Assembly (NCBI RefSeq): GCF_900231835.1
Contig: NZ_OCTN01000003.1
Location: forward strand, 62,001-126,000
Origin: Pontivivens marinum
GTDB taxonomy: Bacteria > Pseudomonadota > Alphaproteobacteria > Rhodobacterales > Rhodobacteraceae
Direction: 5' to 3'
DNA: 64,000 bases
Notes under the pieces: model-generated
Told to the model about the DNA's origin: nothing
Databases searched by the model: none
Seen by the model: only the letters and a program-made list of their open reading frames with translations
Shown here: positions 55,176 through 63,881 of the stretch, one piece after another
How positions within the stretch are numbered: position 1 is the stretch's first letter
How the letters are laid out: each line of letters begins with the position of its first letter
Position numbers and translations under genes: made by a program

Positions 55176-55777
55176 CCAATGCGCCGCCGTGCTGTGGCCA
55201 GATCCTCTGGCGTGTTGACGTTGAAAAACGGTTCCTGTCCGTCAAAGACGACCCTCGCGCAGCCATGGGGATCGGTCCATGCGACAACCTTGCGCGTGCC
55301 AGCGGGCAGGGCAGCGCGCAGATCATCGCGCAGGCTGACGGACCACATGCCAAAGGTCGGGTGTTTGTCAAAGCCGCCGCCCTCACGCGCTGTTTCGGCA
55401 CGGGCTAGCGATTTACCATCCGATACCATGCCCAGCCATAGCCCCCGCACCAACGCATCGGGGAAAAACGGCGTATCCGCCGCCGCCGTTGCGATCAGGT
55501 CGAACCCGTTTTCAGCGGCCCAATCCATGCCCGCCAGCACCCCTGCCAGCGGCCCGTCGCGATTGTCATTGGCATCGGCAATAACCGGCAGGCCGTATTC
55601 AGCGAACCGCGCCGCATCGCCATTTGCGTTCAGCGCAATCGCCCCGACCTGCGGGTGCAGGCGGTCGATCACATGGGTCAGCAAACTGCGCCCGCCCAGA
55701 TCCAGCAGCGCCTTATCCCCGCCGCCCATGCGCGTGGCCCGACCACCGGCCAGAATGACGCCTGCAACATTCATCAT
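55172..55777 (-). CDS. mobA: Molybdenum cofactor guanylyltransferase
   Basis: 201 aa. Adds GMP to Mo-molybdopterin to give the MGD form used by DMSO-reductase-family enzymes such as formate dehydrogenase. LAGGRATRMGGGDKALL (nucleotide loop), GPLAGVLAGM and ADTPFFP are characteristic. Its ATG overlaps the fdhD stop. The CoxL-type enzyme at 4 kb would instead need the CMP form (MocA), not seen here. Confidence 0.92.
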   Translation of the reverse strand: MMNVAGVILAGGRATRMGGGDKALLDLGGRSLLTHVIDRLHPQVGAIALNANGDAARFAEYGLPVIADANDNRDGPLAGVLAGMDWAAENGFDLIATAAADTPFFPDALVRGLWLGMVSDGKSLARAETAREGGGFDKHPTFGMWSVSLRDDLRAALPAGTRKVVAWTDPHGCARVVFDGQEPFFNVNTPEDLATARRRIG

Positions 55778-56637
55778 GATGCGCCCTTTCGGCCCGATTT
55801 GCGCGGCTCATCCGCCACATGGGCCAGCTCCGCATCGCACACCAATCTTTCCTCACCCGCCAGACAGACAAAGCGTTTGCCCCGCATCCGCCCGATCAGG
55901 GTCAGCCCGACCTGCTGCGCGATTTCCACACCCCATGCGGTAAAGCCTGAGCGGCTGACCAACACGGGAATGCCCATCAGCGCGGTTTTTATGACCATCT
56001 CGGATGTCAGGCGGCCGGTGGTGTACAGCATCTTGTCCGCCGCGCTAATGCCGTTCATCCGCATCCAGCCTGCGATCTTGTCCACTGCGTTGTGGCGACC
56101 GACATCCTCCATATAGACCAGCGTTTGATCGCCCTGACACAGTACGGTTCCGTGAATCGCCCCTGCCTGCAAATACAAGCTGGGCGTGGTGTTGATCCGC
56201 TGGGCCAAGGGGTACAACCACGAGGTCCGCACCTGCCCCGCAGGCAGCGACACGCCCTGCAATCCGTCCATCATATCGCCAAAGACAGTGCCAACCGCAC
56301 AGCCCGAGGTTCGGGTCTTGCGCTTCAGCTTATCCTCGTAATCGGTGGCGCGATCGGTGCGCACGACGACGGTCTCGGTTTCCTCGTCAAAATCGACGGC
56401 GGTAATCACGTCATCCGGCAGCAGCATCCCCTGATTGTTGAGATAGCCAACCGCCAACCAGCGTGGATGATCGCCGATGGTCATCGCGGTCACGATCTCC
56501 TGCGAGTTGAGGTAGATTGTCAGCGGCCGTTCCTCGACCACGCGCAGGTCCACCATGCGCCCCTCATGATCGCGCCCCCTCACACCGCGCGTCAGACGGG
56601 TATCATCAGGGGTCGGGCCGATCAGATAATCGCTCAT
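55774..56637 (-). CDS. fdhD: Formate dehydrogenase accessory sulfurtransferase FdhD
   Basis: 287 aa. Transfers sulfur from IscS-type donors to Mo-bis-MGD of formate dehydrogenase. The catalytic Cys is in TSGCAVG; the second Cys of the CxxC loop of E. coli FdhD is replaced. EDVGRHNAVDKIAG (cofactor/GDP-binding), YTTGRLTSEMV and SRSGFTAWGVEIA are present. Its presence implies a formate dehydrogenase elsewhere in the genome. Confidence 0.92.
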   Translation of the reverse strand: MSDYLIGPTPDDTRLTRGVRGRDHEGRMVDLRVVEERPLTIYLNSQEIVTAMTIGDHPRWLAVGYLNNQGMLLPDDVITAVDFDEETETVVVRTDRATDYEDKLKRKTRTSGCAVGTVFGDMMDGLQGVSLPAGQVRTSWLYPLAQRINTTPSLYLQAGAIHGTVLCQGDQTLVYMEDVGRHNAVDKIAGWMRMNGISAADKMLYTTGRLTSEMVIKTALMGIPVLVSRSGFTAWGVEIAQQVGLTLIGRMRGKRFVCLAGEERLVCDAELAHVADEPRKSGRKGAS

Positions 56638-57305
56638 TTCGTGTCCTCGCGCATGAACCGCCCATCCCGCAGAAAGGCCGCGACCTGCCGTGCTGCCTCG
56701 ATGGACAGGGGTAATATTCCGTGCATCGTTTTCGTGACCAAGGCATCCGCGTGGTCGATCCCCAATGCGGAACTGACCGGAACCATGCCATCCGATGGCT
56801 CATCAATTCCCCACAGCGCGCTCAGCGGCTCAATCGGGGCGGAACCGGCGATGATGCCCAGATCGCGTGCGACCTCGGGCGGTAGATCGTTCAACCCCAT
56901 ATCCGCCGCCGCCAACCGTTGCAGCGCGGGCCCCATCAGGTCAGCGACCAAGCGGACCTCCTGAAAAAACGCCGCCATGGGTGAGCCCAGATTGGGTGGA
57001 CCCAACTGAACCACGCGGCCAATCCGGTCGGGGTTCGCGATCTTCAACCGCAGTGACAACACACCGCCCAGCGAATATCCGACCAGATCACAGCCATCCG
57101 GCGCCTTTGCATCCAGTTGACGCGACAAATCGGCCTGCGCCTCGGATGGCACAACATGGCGTGAGCGGTAGCTGAGCAAAAAGGGACGAAACCCCGCTGT
57201 CTCCAACCGGTTCGCCATGATCATCATGGAACCGGGACCGCGCCCCAACCCATGGATCAGGCCGACGGCGCGGCGGTTCTCGGTCTTGTCTCGCAAATCA
57301 GTCAT
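56634..57305 (-). CDS. Alpha/beta hydrolase (lipase-like) heading the Moco operon
   Basis: 223 aa from the ATG at 57305, no clear ribosome site. VGLIHGLGRGPGSMM carries the oxyanion loop, VGYSLGGVLSL the nucleophile Ser, and TMHGILP the likely His; an Asp near DEPSDGMVP completes a triad. No signal peptide. It overlaps fdhD as ATGA. A direct role in cofactor biology is unproven. Confidence 0.78.
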   Translation of the reverse strand: MTDLRDKTENRRAVGLIHGLGRGPGSMMIMANRLETAGFRPFLLSYRSRHVVPSEAQADLSRQLDAKAPDGCDLVGYSLGGVLSLRLKIANPDRIGRVVQLGPPNLGSPMAAFFQEVRLVADLMGPALQRLAAADMGLNDLPPEVARDLGIIAGSAPIEPLSALWGIDEPSDGMVPVSSALGIDHADALVTKTMHGILPLSIEAARQVAAFLRDGRFMREDTK

Positions 57306-57446
57306 GGTTCGAATTAGGAGCTTTTGCGCGGATATGTCCACAAGATCACACCACTCATCACGATACGTGATTGAGAGGGCACAATTCATGCCTTGGCCAT
57401 TTGGGCTGAATCGCCAATAGTCCGCCCGACGACGATGGAGCCCCCT

Positions 57447-58169
57447 ATGACCCAAACAATTTCGAGCCCCAGCACCTGGTTCTGGCGCGGCGCACGCGAC
57501 GGCCTGCCCTTCACATTAGTCGTGGCCCCGTTCGCACTGCTTTTCGGCGTTGTGGCGACAGAGGCGGGTCTGAACCTGCTGGAAACCATGGCAATGACGA
57601 TCCTGGTTATCGCGGGCGCGGCGCAATTTACCGCAATCGCCCTGATGGTGGATCAGGCCCCGACATTCATCGTGATCCTGACAGCACTCGCCGTAAACCT
57701 GCGCATGGCGCTGTATTCCGCATCGATGAGCACCCATTTGGGCACCCTGCCCGTGTGGAAGAAGGCATTTGTCGCCTATTTCCTCGTCGATCAATCCTAT
57801 GCGGCCTCCATCCTGAAATATGAGCAGCATCCAGAACTGCACCCGCAGTCAAAGCTGGCCTATTTCTTTGGCATCATGGTTCCGATCGGGCCTCTTTGGT
57901 ACGGCTTCACCCTGATCGGAGCGGTTGCCGGCTCTGCGATTCCGCCAGAATTCGCACTGGATTTTGCGGTGCCAATCACCTTCATCGCGCTGATCGCACC
58001 GATGCTGCGCACCATTCCCCATGTTGTCACCGCACTGGTATCCATCACCGTCGCGCTGTTGCTGGTCTGGGTGCCCTATTCCATGGGCCTGATCGTCGCG
58101 GCCATCTTCGCCATGGCGGCGGGGGCCGGAACCGAAATCCTGATGGAACGCCGTAAGGGAGCCGCATAA
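57447..58169 (+). CDS. azlC: AzlC family branched-chain amino acid exporter, large subunit
   Basis: 240 aa from the ATG at 57447, with GATGGAG upstream. Membrane protein with GARDGLPFTLVVAPFALLFG, AGAAQFTAIAL and NLRMALYSAS, the AzlC signature. With AzlD it exports leucine-type or similar amino acids. The stop overlaps the azlD start (TAATG). The 140 bases between this gene and the divergent hydrolase hold no other recognisable feature. Confidence 0.9.
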   Translation: MTQTISSPSTWFWRGARDGLPFTLVVAPFALLFGVVATEAGLNLLETMAMTILVIAGAAQFTAIALMVDQAPTFIVILTALAVNLRMALYSASMSTHLGTLPVWKKAFVAYFLVDQSYAASILKYEQHPELHPQSKLAYFFGIMVPIGPLWYGFTLIGAVAGSAIPPEFALDFAVPITFIALIAPMLRTIPHVVTALVSITVALLLVWVPYSMGLIVAAIFAMAAGAGTEILMERRKGAA

Positions 58170-58489
58170 TGGATACGTTGAGCATTTGGATCGTTATCGC
58201 GGGACTGGGCGCTGGCACCTTCCTGATCCGGTTTTCCTTTCTCGGCATGATGGCTGACCGCACCTTTCCCGACTGGATGATGCGCCTGCTGCGCTACGTT
58301 CCTGTCGCGGTGATGCCCGGTCTGGTCGCCCCGCTGGTCGTCTGGCCCGAGGCAACAGGCGGCGCGATGGATCCTGCACGCATGGGCGCGGCCATCGTCG
58401 CCTTGGCGATTGGAGCAGCAACCCGCAACACCCTTGGCGCTGTGGGGGGCGGGCTGGTCACGCTCTACCTCTTGCTGTGGCTTTTGTGA
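58169..58489 (+). CDS. azlD: AzlD family branched-chain amino acid exporter, small subunit
   Basis: 106 aa, four hydrophobic segments, GAGTFLIRFSFLGM near the start and RYVPVAVMPGLVAP, typical of AzlD. Its last 25 bases overlap the 3' end of the convergent Lrp gene. Confidence 0.88.
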   Translation: MDTLSIWIVIAGLGAGTFLIRFSFLGMMADRTFPDWMMRLLRYVPVAVMPGLVAPLVVWPEATGGAMDPARMGAAIVALAIGAATRNTLGAVGGGLVTLYLLLWLL

Positions 58490-58965
58490 GCGGGCACCGG
58501 TAATTCTCGTCCTGCACGCACCGTGCGCAGGGCAAAGCTGGACTGCATCTGCGCCACGCCGGGTAGACGGGAAAGATGCTCGCGATGAATACGGGCAAAA
58601 TCGTCGCTGTCACGGGCCATCACCTTGGCCAGATAATCCGCGGCGCCGGCCATTAGGTGGCATTCAACAACGTCCGGCACCTTTGCGACGGCATCCTCGA
58701 ACGCGTCCAGCACCTCCTGACTTTGCCCCATCAGGGTGAATTCAACATAAACAACTGTGCGCCGTCCCAGCGCGACAGGGTCTAACCGCGCGCCATAGCC
58801 GGAGATTACGCCGCTGGCCTCCAACCGCCGCACCCGTCTGTGGCAGGCAGAGGCAGATAGATTTGCCGCCTCGGCCAATGCCGCATTCGATTGCCGCCCG
58901 TCCCGCTGCAATAATGTGAGTATCCTCACATCTTGCGCATCGAAATCCATTTTCGAAGAATTCAT
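58465..58965 (-). CDS. Lrp/AsnC family regulator, probably of alanine dehydrogenase
   Basis: 166 aa from the ATG at 58965, with GAGGCG upstream; a far longer open frame runs on through ald but is only antisense. Helix-turn-helix at about 20-60 (SNAALAEAANLSASACHRRVRRLE), then the RAM ligand-binding/dimerisation domain ending CHLMAGAADYLAKVM. Divergence from ald across 123 bases suggests an AldR-like activator of alanine use. The neighbouring azlCD export genes fit an amino acid role. Confidence 0.88.
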   Translation of the reverse strand: MNSSKMDFDAQDVRILTLLQRDGRQSNAALAEAANLSASACHRRVRRLEASGVISGYGARLDPVALGRRTVVYVEFTLMGQSQEVLDAFEDAVAKVPDVVECHLMAGAADYLAKVMARDSDDFARIHREHLSRLPGVAQMQSSFALRTVRAGRELPVPAHKSHSKR

Positions 58966-58980
58966 TCGCCTCACATCGGT

Positions 58981-59009
58981 TTGACGCTTCATATGAAGCG
59001 TTTTTTCAT
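58981..59009 (+). promoter_or_regulatory. ald promoter with an 18-bp palindrome in its spacer
   Basis: TTGACG (58981-58986) and TTTCAT (59004-59009) are 17 bases apart. The perfect palindrome ACGCTTCATATGAAGCGT (58984-59001) overlaps the -35 box and fills most of the spacer. It is a strong candidate operator for the divergent Lrp-type regulator. It is also followed by six T, so as RNA it would look like a small terminator. Confidence 0.6.
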
Positions 59010-59088
59010 CCAACACCGTACAACTTCGCAAGCACATTGCACGAAAAATCTCCCATGCTCGATCCATCACAACCCTATGGAGGTTCCA

Positions 59089-60195
59089 ATGCACATCGGC
59101 TGCCCGACAGAAATCAAAGTTCGTGAATACCGCGTCGGCCTGACGCCTGCCGCCGTTCAGGCGCTTACAGATCGTGGCCACGACGTAACAATGCAGACCG
59201 GCGCCGGTCTGGGTGCAGGCTTTGACGATGCAGATTACATGGCGGCTGGTGCCGTTATGGGCGATGTCGATGCCGTCTTTGCCGCCGATATGATCGTAAA
59301 GGTCAAGGAACCCCAAACAGCGGAGCGCGCACGCCTGCGCAAGGGTCAAACCCTGTTCACCTATCTGCACCTCGCCCCTGATACCCCGCAAACCGAGGAG
59401 CTGATCGCATCCGGCGCGACCTGCATCGCCTATGAGACCGTGACCGACCGCAATGGCGGCCTGCCCCTGCTGGCCCCGATGTCCGAGGTCGCCGGTCGTC
59501 TCGCCCCTCAGGTCGGCGCATGGTCCCTGCAAAAGGCAAATGGCGGGCGCGGCGTCCTGATGGGCGGCGTACCGGGCGTTGGCCCTGCTGATGTTGTCGT
59601 GATTGGCGGCGGTGTTGTGGGTACGCATGCAGCGCGCATTGCGGCTGGAATGGGTGCCCGCGTTACCGTTCTGGACCTGTCCCTGCCGCGCATGCGCCAA
59701 TTGGACGACCAGTTCGGCGGCGTGTTCAGCACCCGCTATGCCAGCCGCGCCAATATACTGGAGCTTTGCGCACAGGCCGACATGATCGTTGGCGCCGTGC
59801 TGATCCCCGGTGCCGCCGCACCCAAGCTTTTGTCCCGCGCGGACCTCGCCACACTCAAACCCGGTGCGGTTCTGGTCGATGTGGCAATCGATCAGGGCGG
59901 TTGCTTTGAAACGTCCAAGGCGACAACCCATGATGAGCCGATCTACGAGGTGGATGGCGTCATCCACTATTGCGTGGCCAACATGCCGGGCGCGGTTGCG
60001 CGCACATCGACCATCGCGCTTGGCAATGCCACGATGCCCTTCGTGCTGGCCCTCGCCGATAAGGGCTGGAAAGCAGCCTGCGCCGCCGATGCCCACCTTG
60101 CTGCGGGCCTGAATGTGCACGAAGGCATCATCACGAACGAGGCTGTGGCCGCTGCCCAAAACCTCGACTGGGTCACGCCAGCGAGCCTGCTGTAA
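59089..60195 (+). CDS. ald: Alanine dehydrogenase
   Basis: 368 aa from the ATG at 59089, with TGGAGG upstream. NAD-dependent conversion of L-alanine to pyruvate and ammonia. [15 protein letters not shown], the substrate Lys in VKVKEPQ, His in FTYLHLAPD, the NAD loop [20 protein letters not shown] and the C-terminal TNEAVA are all present. Confidence 0.94.
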   Translation: MHIGCPTEIKVREYRVGLTPAAVQALTDRGHDVTMQTGAGLGAGFDDADYMAAGAVMGDVDAVFAADMIVKVKEPQTAERARLRKGQTLFTYLHLAPDTPQTEELIASGATCIAYETVTDRNGGLPLLAPMSEVAGRLAPQVGAWSLQKANGGRGVLMGGVPGVGPADVVVIGGGVVGTHAARIAAGMGARVTVLDLSLPRMRQLDDQFGGVFSTRYASRANILELCAQADMIVGAVLIPGAAAPKLLSRADLATLKPGAVLVDVAIDQGGCFETSKATTHDEPIYEVDGVIHYCVANMPGAVARTSTIALGNATMPFVLALADKGWKAACAADAHLAAGLNVHEGIITNEAVAAAQNLDWVTPASLL

Positions 60196-60248
60196 TAAAT
60201 AGGGCCGCAGATTTTCACCCGCAGCCCTATCGCATTCTGGAAATATCC

Positions 60249-60275
60249 CCGCCGGAGGCATCCCACCTCCGGCGG
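60249..60275. terminator. Convergent terminator hairpin between ald and mscL
   Basis: 10-bp perfect arms CCGCCGGAGG/CCTCCGGCGG with loop CATCCCA, between the two stops. Short T-rich tails (ATCTGTTT on plus, GATATTTCC on minus) make it a likely bidirectional stop. Confidence 0.65.
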
Positions 60276-60281
60276 ATCTGT

Positions 60282-60719
60282 TTAACCTTGGTTGTTGCGC
60301 GCCAACAGGTCGCGAATGTCAGCCAACAGCTCCTCTTGCGTTGGTCCGGCAGGTGCAGCAGGTGCCGCCGCTTCTTCTTCCTTCGCAGCAGATTCCTTTG
60401 CGCGGTTCACGGCCTTCACCAGCAGGAACACAACGAAGGCAATGATGACGAAGTTGATGACCGCATTGATGAACGAGCCATAGGCGAACACAGCCGCACC
60501 AGCCTCCCGCGCCTCAACCAGCGAGGTGTACTCGGAGCCATCCATCTCAACAAACAGGTTCTCGAAATCAACACCGCCGGTGAACAGGCCAACGAAAGGA
60601 TTGATCAAGTCTTTAACAACCGACTGAACAATCGCCGTGAAGGCTGCGCCGATGATGATACCAACAGCCATGTCCATGACATTGCCCTTGGCGATGAACT
60701 TCTTGAATTCTTGCAGCAT
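60282..60719 (-). CDS. mscL: Large-conductance mechanosensitive channel MscL
   Basis: 145 aa from the ATG at 60719, with AAAGGAG upstream. Pentameric emergency valve against osmotic downshock. [20 protein letters not shown] (TM1) and [20 protein letters not shown] (TM2) are diagnostic, with a C-terminal helix ending [12 protein letters not shown]. Normal length. Confidence 0.95.
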   Translation of the reverse strand: MLQEFKKFIAKGNVMDMAVGIIIGAAFTAIVQSVVKDLINPFVGLFTGGVDFENLFVEMDGSEYTSLVEAREAGAAVFAYGSFINAVINFVIIAFVVFLLVKAVNRAKESAAKEEEAAAPAAPAGPTQEELLADIRDLLARNNQG

Positions 60720-60944
60720 CCCCTGCTCCTTTAGCGATCCGTTTCGATGGGCAACCCTTAGCGGAAGATTGTTGCGGGTCAAGAAACAACCAGCCAATCC
60801 CAAACTGCCCCTACGTCCGCCTTACGAACAGGTACATGGCTGAAAACACCCATTTGATGCAGCATGATTACGTTTTCGCGACCATGCATTGGTTATCGCG
60901 GCGGCACAGATTACCTTGGGTCAGAACTCACATAGGAAACGATA

Positions 60945-61649
60945 ATGCCCGCATTGCACGACCACCCGATTTCGAAACTACGCCCAGCCCAGCACCCTGA
61001 CCGGATTCAGCTCTATTCGTTCCCGACCCCCAACGGCATCAAGATTTCTGCTATGCTTGAGGAAAGCGGCCTGCCCTATGAGGCGCATACGATCAGCATT
61101 CGTACCGGCGATCAGATGACGCCCGAATTTCTGGCCTTGAACCCCAACAACAAGATTCCCGCCCTGATCGACCCTAACGGCCCTGATGGTGAAGCTGTTG
61201 CCATCTTTGAAAGCGGCGCGATGCTGCTCTACCTCGCTGAAAAATCGGGAAAGTTCCTGCCCTCCGATCCCGTCAAAAAGGGCGAGGTGCTCAGCTGGCT
61301 GATGTGGCAAATCGGCGGGTTTGGCCCGATGTTGGGGCAGTTCGGGCACTTCAACAAATTCGCGGTCGGCAAGACGACCGACAGCTATGCCGGTGATCGT
61401 GCCAAGGACGAGGCAAAGCGTCTGCTGCGCGTGCTGGATGCGCAGCTAGAGGGCAAGGACTTCATCGCCGCCGGTGAATATACCATTGCCGATATGGCAA
61501 TTTGGCCGTGGATCAGGGCTATCGAGTTTTACGAGGGTGTCGAGGTGCTGGACCTTGCCAGCTACACCAATGTTACCCGCTACCGTGATCTGCATTCCGC
61601 CCGCCCGGCCAGTCAGTTGGCTGTGAACATCCCCCCGCGCGAGGTTTGA
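60945..61649 (+). CDS. Glutathione S-transferase family protein (Nu-class, YghU/YfcG-like)
   Basis: 234 aa. N-terminal thioredoxin-like domain (QLYSFPTPNGIKISAMLEE; NPNNKIPALID with cis-Pro; ESGAMLLYLAEK binding glutathione) and an all-helix C-terminal half with WLMWQIGGFGPMLGQFGHF, typical of the Nu class, which acts as a glutathione-dependent disulfide or peroxide reductase. Convergent with the GMC gene, 3 bases between stops. The 225 bases upstream (60720-60944) show no other gene. Confidence 0.88.
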   Translation: MPALHDHPISKLRPAQHPDRIQLYSFPTPNGIKISAMLEESGLPYEAHTISIRTGDQMTPEFLALNPNNKIPALIDPNGPDGEAVAIFESGAMLLYLAEKSGKFLPSDPVKKGEVLSWLMWQIGGFGPMLGQFGHFNKFAVGKTTDSYAGDRAKDEAKRLLRVLDAQLEGKDFIAAGEYTIADMAIWPWIRAIEFYEGVEVLDLASYTNVTRYRDLHSARPASQLAVNIPPREV

Positions 61650-61652
61650 TCC

Positions 61653-63275
61653 CTATTGCATGCGGGCGACCGGTTCGCCTGCATGCATCCCCGCCGCGAT
61701 CTTCTCTGCCATCATGATTGTCGGCGCGTTGGTGTTGCCGCCAATCAATGTCGGCATCAACGATGCATCGACCACCCGCAACCCCGCGACCCCATTCACA
61801 CGCCCCTGCGGATCACAGGGCGCATCCGTATCGGTGCCCATCCGGCACGTACCAACAGGGTGATAAATCGTATCGGCGCGGGCGCGAATATGCTGCATTA
61901 GCTCCTCATCACTGGTGACGCCATCTGTATAAATCTCGGCCGTGCGCCACGCCTGCATTGTTGAGGTATCCATGATCCGCCGCATCAATTTCGTAGCGGC
62001 CAGCAATCCCTGCGCATCGCGTTCATCGGACAGGAAGTTCGGATCGATCAGCGGCGCATCCCGCATATTCGCACTGGCCAACCGGACCGTGCCCCGCGAT
62101 TTCGGGCGCAAAATGCAGGCATGGCAGGAGTAGCCGTAGCCCAAATGCAGCTTGCGCACGTGGTCATCAACAATGGCCGGAACGAAGTGCAATTGCACAT
62201 CGGGTCGATCCAGATTCGGATCGGTTTTGAGGAACGCGCCTGCCTCCGACCCCGGGCTGGCGATCATGCCGGTGCCGTCCTTGCGCCATTTCAGAATTTC
62301 ACGCAGCAGGTGTCTGGTTCCTGCGATGCCGAGCCCTAGGCCATTCGTATCATTGGTTTTATAACTGAGCACAAAGTCGAGGTGATCCTGCAAATTACCG
62401 CCGACCTGCGCCGCATCATGGATCACCGGAATGCCCAAATCCCGTAAATGCACCGCCGGTCCGATGCCAGACGCCTGCAACAATTGGGGGGAACCGAACG
62501 CACCGGCGCACAGGATGACCTCTCGTCGCGCATGGACGGTTTTGCGGCCGCCTTTGCTATAATCCACGCCCGTCGCGCGGGGGCCGTCAAAGGTGATCCT
62601 CTCGACGCGCGCCTTTGTAATCACGTGCAAATTCGGTCGTGTCATGGCGTCATGCAGATATGCCGCAGCGGCGGAGCAACGCTGACCCGCCTTGGGCCCA
62701 TCCGCGAATTGCGTGACCTGCCACAGTCCGACGCCCTGCTGCTGCGGCCCGTTAAAGTCGTCATTGCGGGGCAATTGCAGTTCGTCAGAAGCCTCCAGAA
62801 AGGCCTGCGTTACGTTGCGCGGGGTGCGTTGATCGCTGACGGATAGCGGACCATCAGCGCCGCGCAGGGCGTCCGCGCCACGGCTGTTCCCCTCGGATTT
62901 CAGGAAATATGGCAGCACCTCGGACCAGCTCCAACCGGTCGCGCCATTGGCGGCCCACTCGTCATAATCCGCCTGATGACCGCGAATGTAAATCATTGCG
63001 TTTATTGCAGAACTTCCACCCAAGGCACGCCCTCGCGGTTGGAAACCACGGCGGTTGTTCAGGTGTTTTTGCGGGGTGGTTTTATAGGCGTAATTGTTGA
63101 TTTTGGGGCGACCGGAAATCATGCCGATTACGCCCATTGGTGCGCGGACCAGCAGGTCGCGGCCCTCTCCCCCCGCCTCGATCAAGCAGACGGATATGGC
63201 CGGATCCTCGCTGAGGCGGGCGGCCATAACGCAGCCGGCGGACCCGCCGCCGACGATAACGTAATCGAATTCCAT
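61653..63275 (-). CDS. GMC-family oxidoreductase (choline-dehydrogenase-like)
   Basis: 540 aa, with CAGGGGAAG before the ATG. FAD enzyme: dinucleotide loop DYVIVGGGSAGCVMAARL, the GMC signatures near GRALGGSSAINAMIYIRGH and GAFGSPQLLQASGIGP, and catalytic His in YHPVGTCRMG with Asn in GNTNAPTIM. Choline or another alcohol is the likely substrate; no betB, betI or transporter is adjacent, so it need not be BetA. Confidence 0.88.
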   Translation of the reverse strand: MEFDYVIVGGGSAGCVMAARLSEDPAISVCLIEAGGEGRDLLVRAPMGVIGMISGRPKINNYAYKTTPQKHLNNRRGFQPRGRALGGSSAINAMIYIRGHQADYDEWAANGATGWSWSEVLPYFLKSEGNSRGADALRGADGPLSVSDQRTPRNVTQAFLEASDELQLPRNDDFNGPQQQGVGLWQVTQFADGPKAGQRCSAAAAYLHDAMTRPNLHVITKARVERITFDGPRATGVDYSKGGRKTVHARREVILCAGAFGSPQLLQASGIGPAVHLRDLGIPVIHDAAQVGGNLQDHLDFVLSYKTNDTNGLGLGIAGTRHLLREILKWRKDGTGMIASPGSEAGAFLKTDPNLDRPDVQLHFVPAIVDDHVRKLHLGYGYSCHACILRPKSRGTVRLASANMRDAPLIDPNFLSDERDAQGLLAATKLMRRIMDTSTMQAWRTAEIYTDGVTSDEELMQHIRARADTIYHPVGTCRMGTDTDAPCDPQGRVNGVAGLRVVDASLMPTLIGGNTNAPTIMMAEKIAAGMHAGEPVARMQ

Positions 63276-63317
63276 GACGCTTCCCCTGATTTTTTAGGAA
63301 AGCGTGGCAGGGAATTC

Positions 63318-63767
63318 TTAATCGGGCAACTGTCCGGTCAGCACATAGCGCAGCATATCCACGACCTGACGTGGCGTTTCACATACGGCATTGGCGGCGG
63401 CGTCCACTTCCTTTAGCGCGTGGGCATGTTCCGAGTTATGCATCACGATCAGGGACTTACCCAAAGCGGCAGCATAGCCCGCATCGAATGCAGCGTTCCA
63501 TTGCTTGTATTTTTCGCCAAAGCGGACGACGACGATGTCGGCCTCCTCGATGCCCTTGCGCGTACGCATGGCGTTAAGGCTTGCGCCCTTACGATCATGC
63601 CAGAACTTGTTGGATTCCGCGCCTAGAATAGCCACGCCGCAATCATCCGACGCCGCGTGATCCGTCACGGGCGCGGAGAAGGAGACGGACAGATCGGCGG
63701 CTGCCTCGGCGATTTCGTCGCGCCAGTCGCTGTGGATTTCGCCCGAAAGGTAAACGGTCAAATGCAT
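63318..63767 (-). CDS. YtoQ family protein
   Basis: 149 aa, with AACAGGAG before the ATG. HLTVYLSGEIHSDWR, APVTDHAASDDCG, NAMRTRKGIEEADIVVVRFG and QWNAAFDAGYAAALGK match YtoQ proteins, distant relatives of nucleoside 2-deoxyribosyltransferases. Function untested. It lies between the GMC gene and the hydantoinase B gene on the same strand. Confidence 0.87.
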   Translation of the reverse strand: MHLTVYLSGEIHSDWRDEIAEAAADLSVSFSAPVTDHAASDDCGVAILGAESNKFWHDRKGASLNAMRTRKGIEEADIVVVRFGEKYKQWNAAFDAGYAAALGKSLIVMHNSEHAHALKEVDAAANAVCETPRQVVDMLRYVLTGQLPD

Positions 63768-63848
63768 TTGGTTAACTCCTGTTTTTGCCGGCTGCTATGG
63801 AGCTGCTTTCAGGCTGCTCTATGGCTGGCAAGATTTCGAGGGACCACA

Positions 63849-63870
63849 GGCGTTAGGAAATCCTAACGCC
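63849..63870. repeat. Perfect 10-bp inverted repeat between hydantoinase B gene and ytoQ
   Basis: Arms GGCGTTAGGA/TCCTAACGCC separated by AA, 12 bases past the stop of the minus-strand hydantoinase gene. No T-run. It may be a transcript-end structure or an operator for ytoQ. Confidence 0.5.
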
Positions 63871-63881
63871 CGCAGCGTTGC

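Noticed and set aside
58966-60261. Long open frame on the minus strand continuing upstream of the Lrp gene across the whole ald gene
   Set aside because: It is antisense to a strongly supported alanine dehydrogenase. The Lrp family start and ribosome site are at 58965, and the upstream translation has no family-like sequence.
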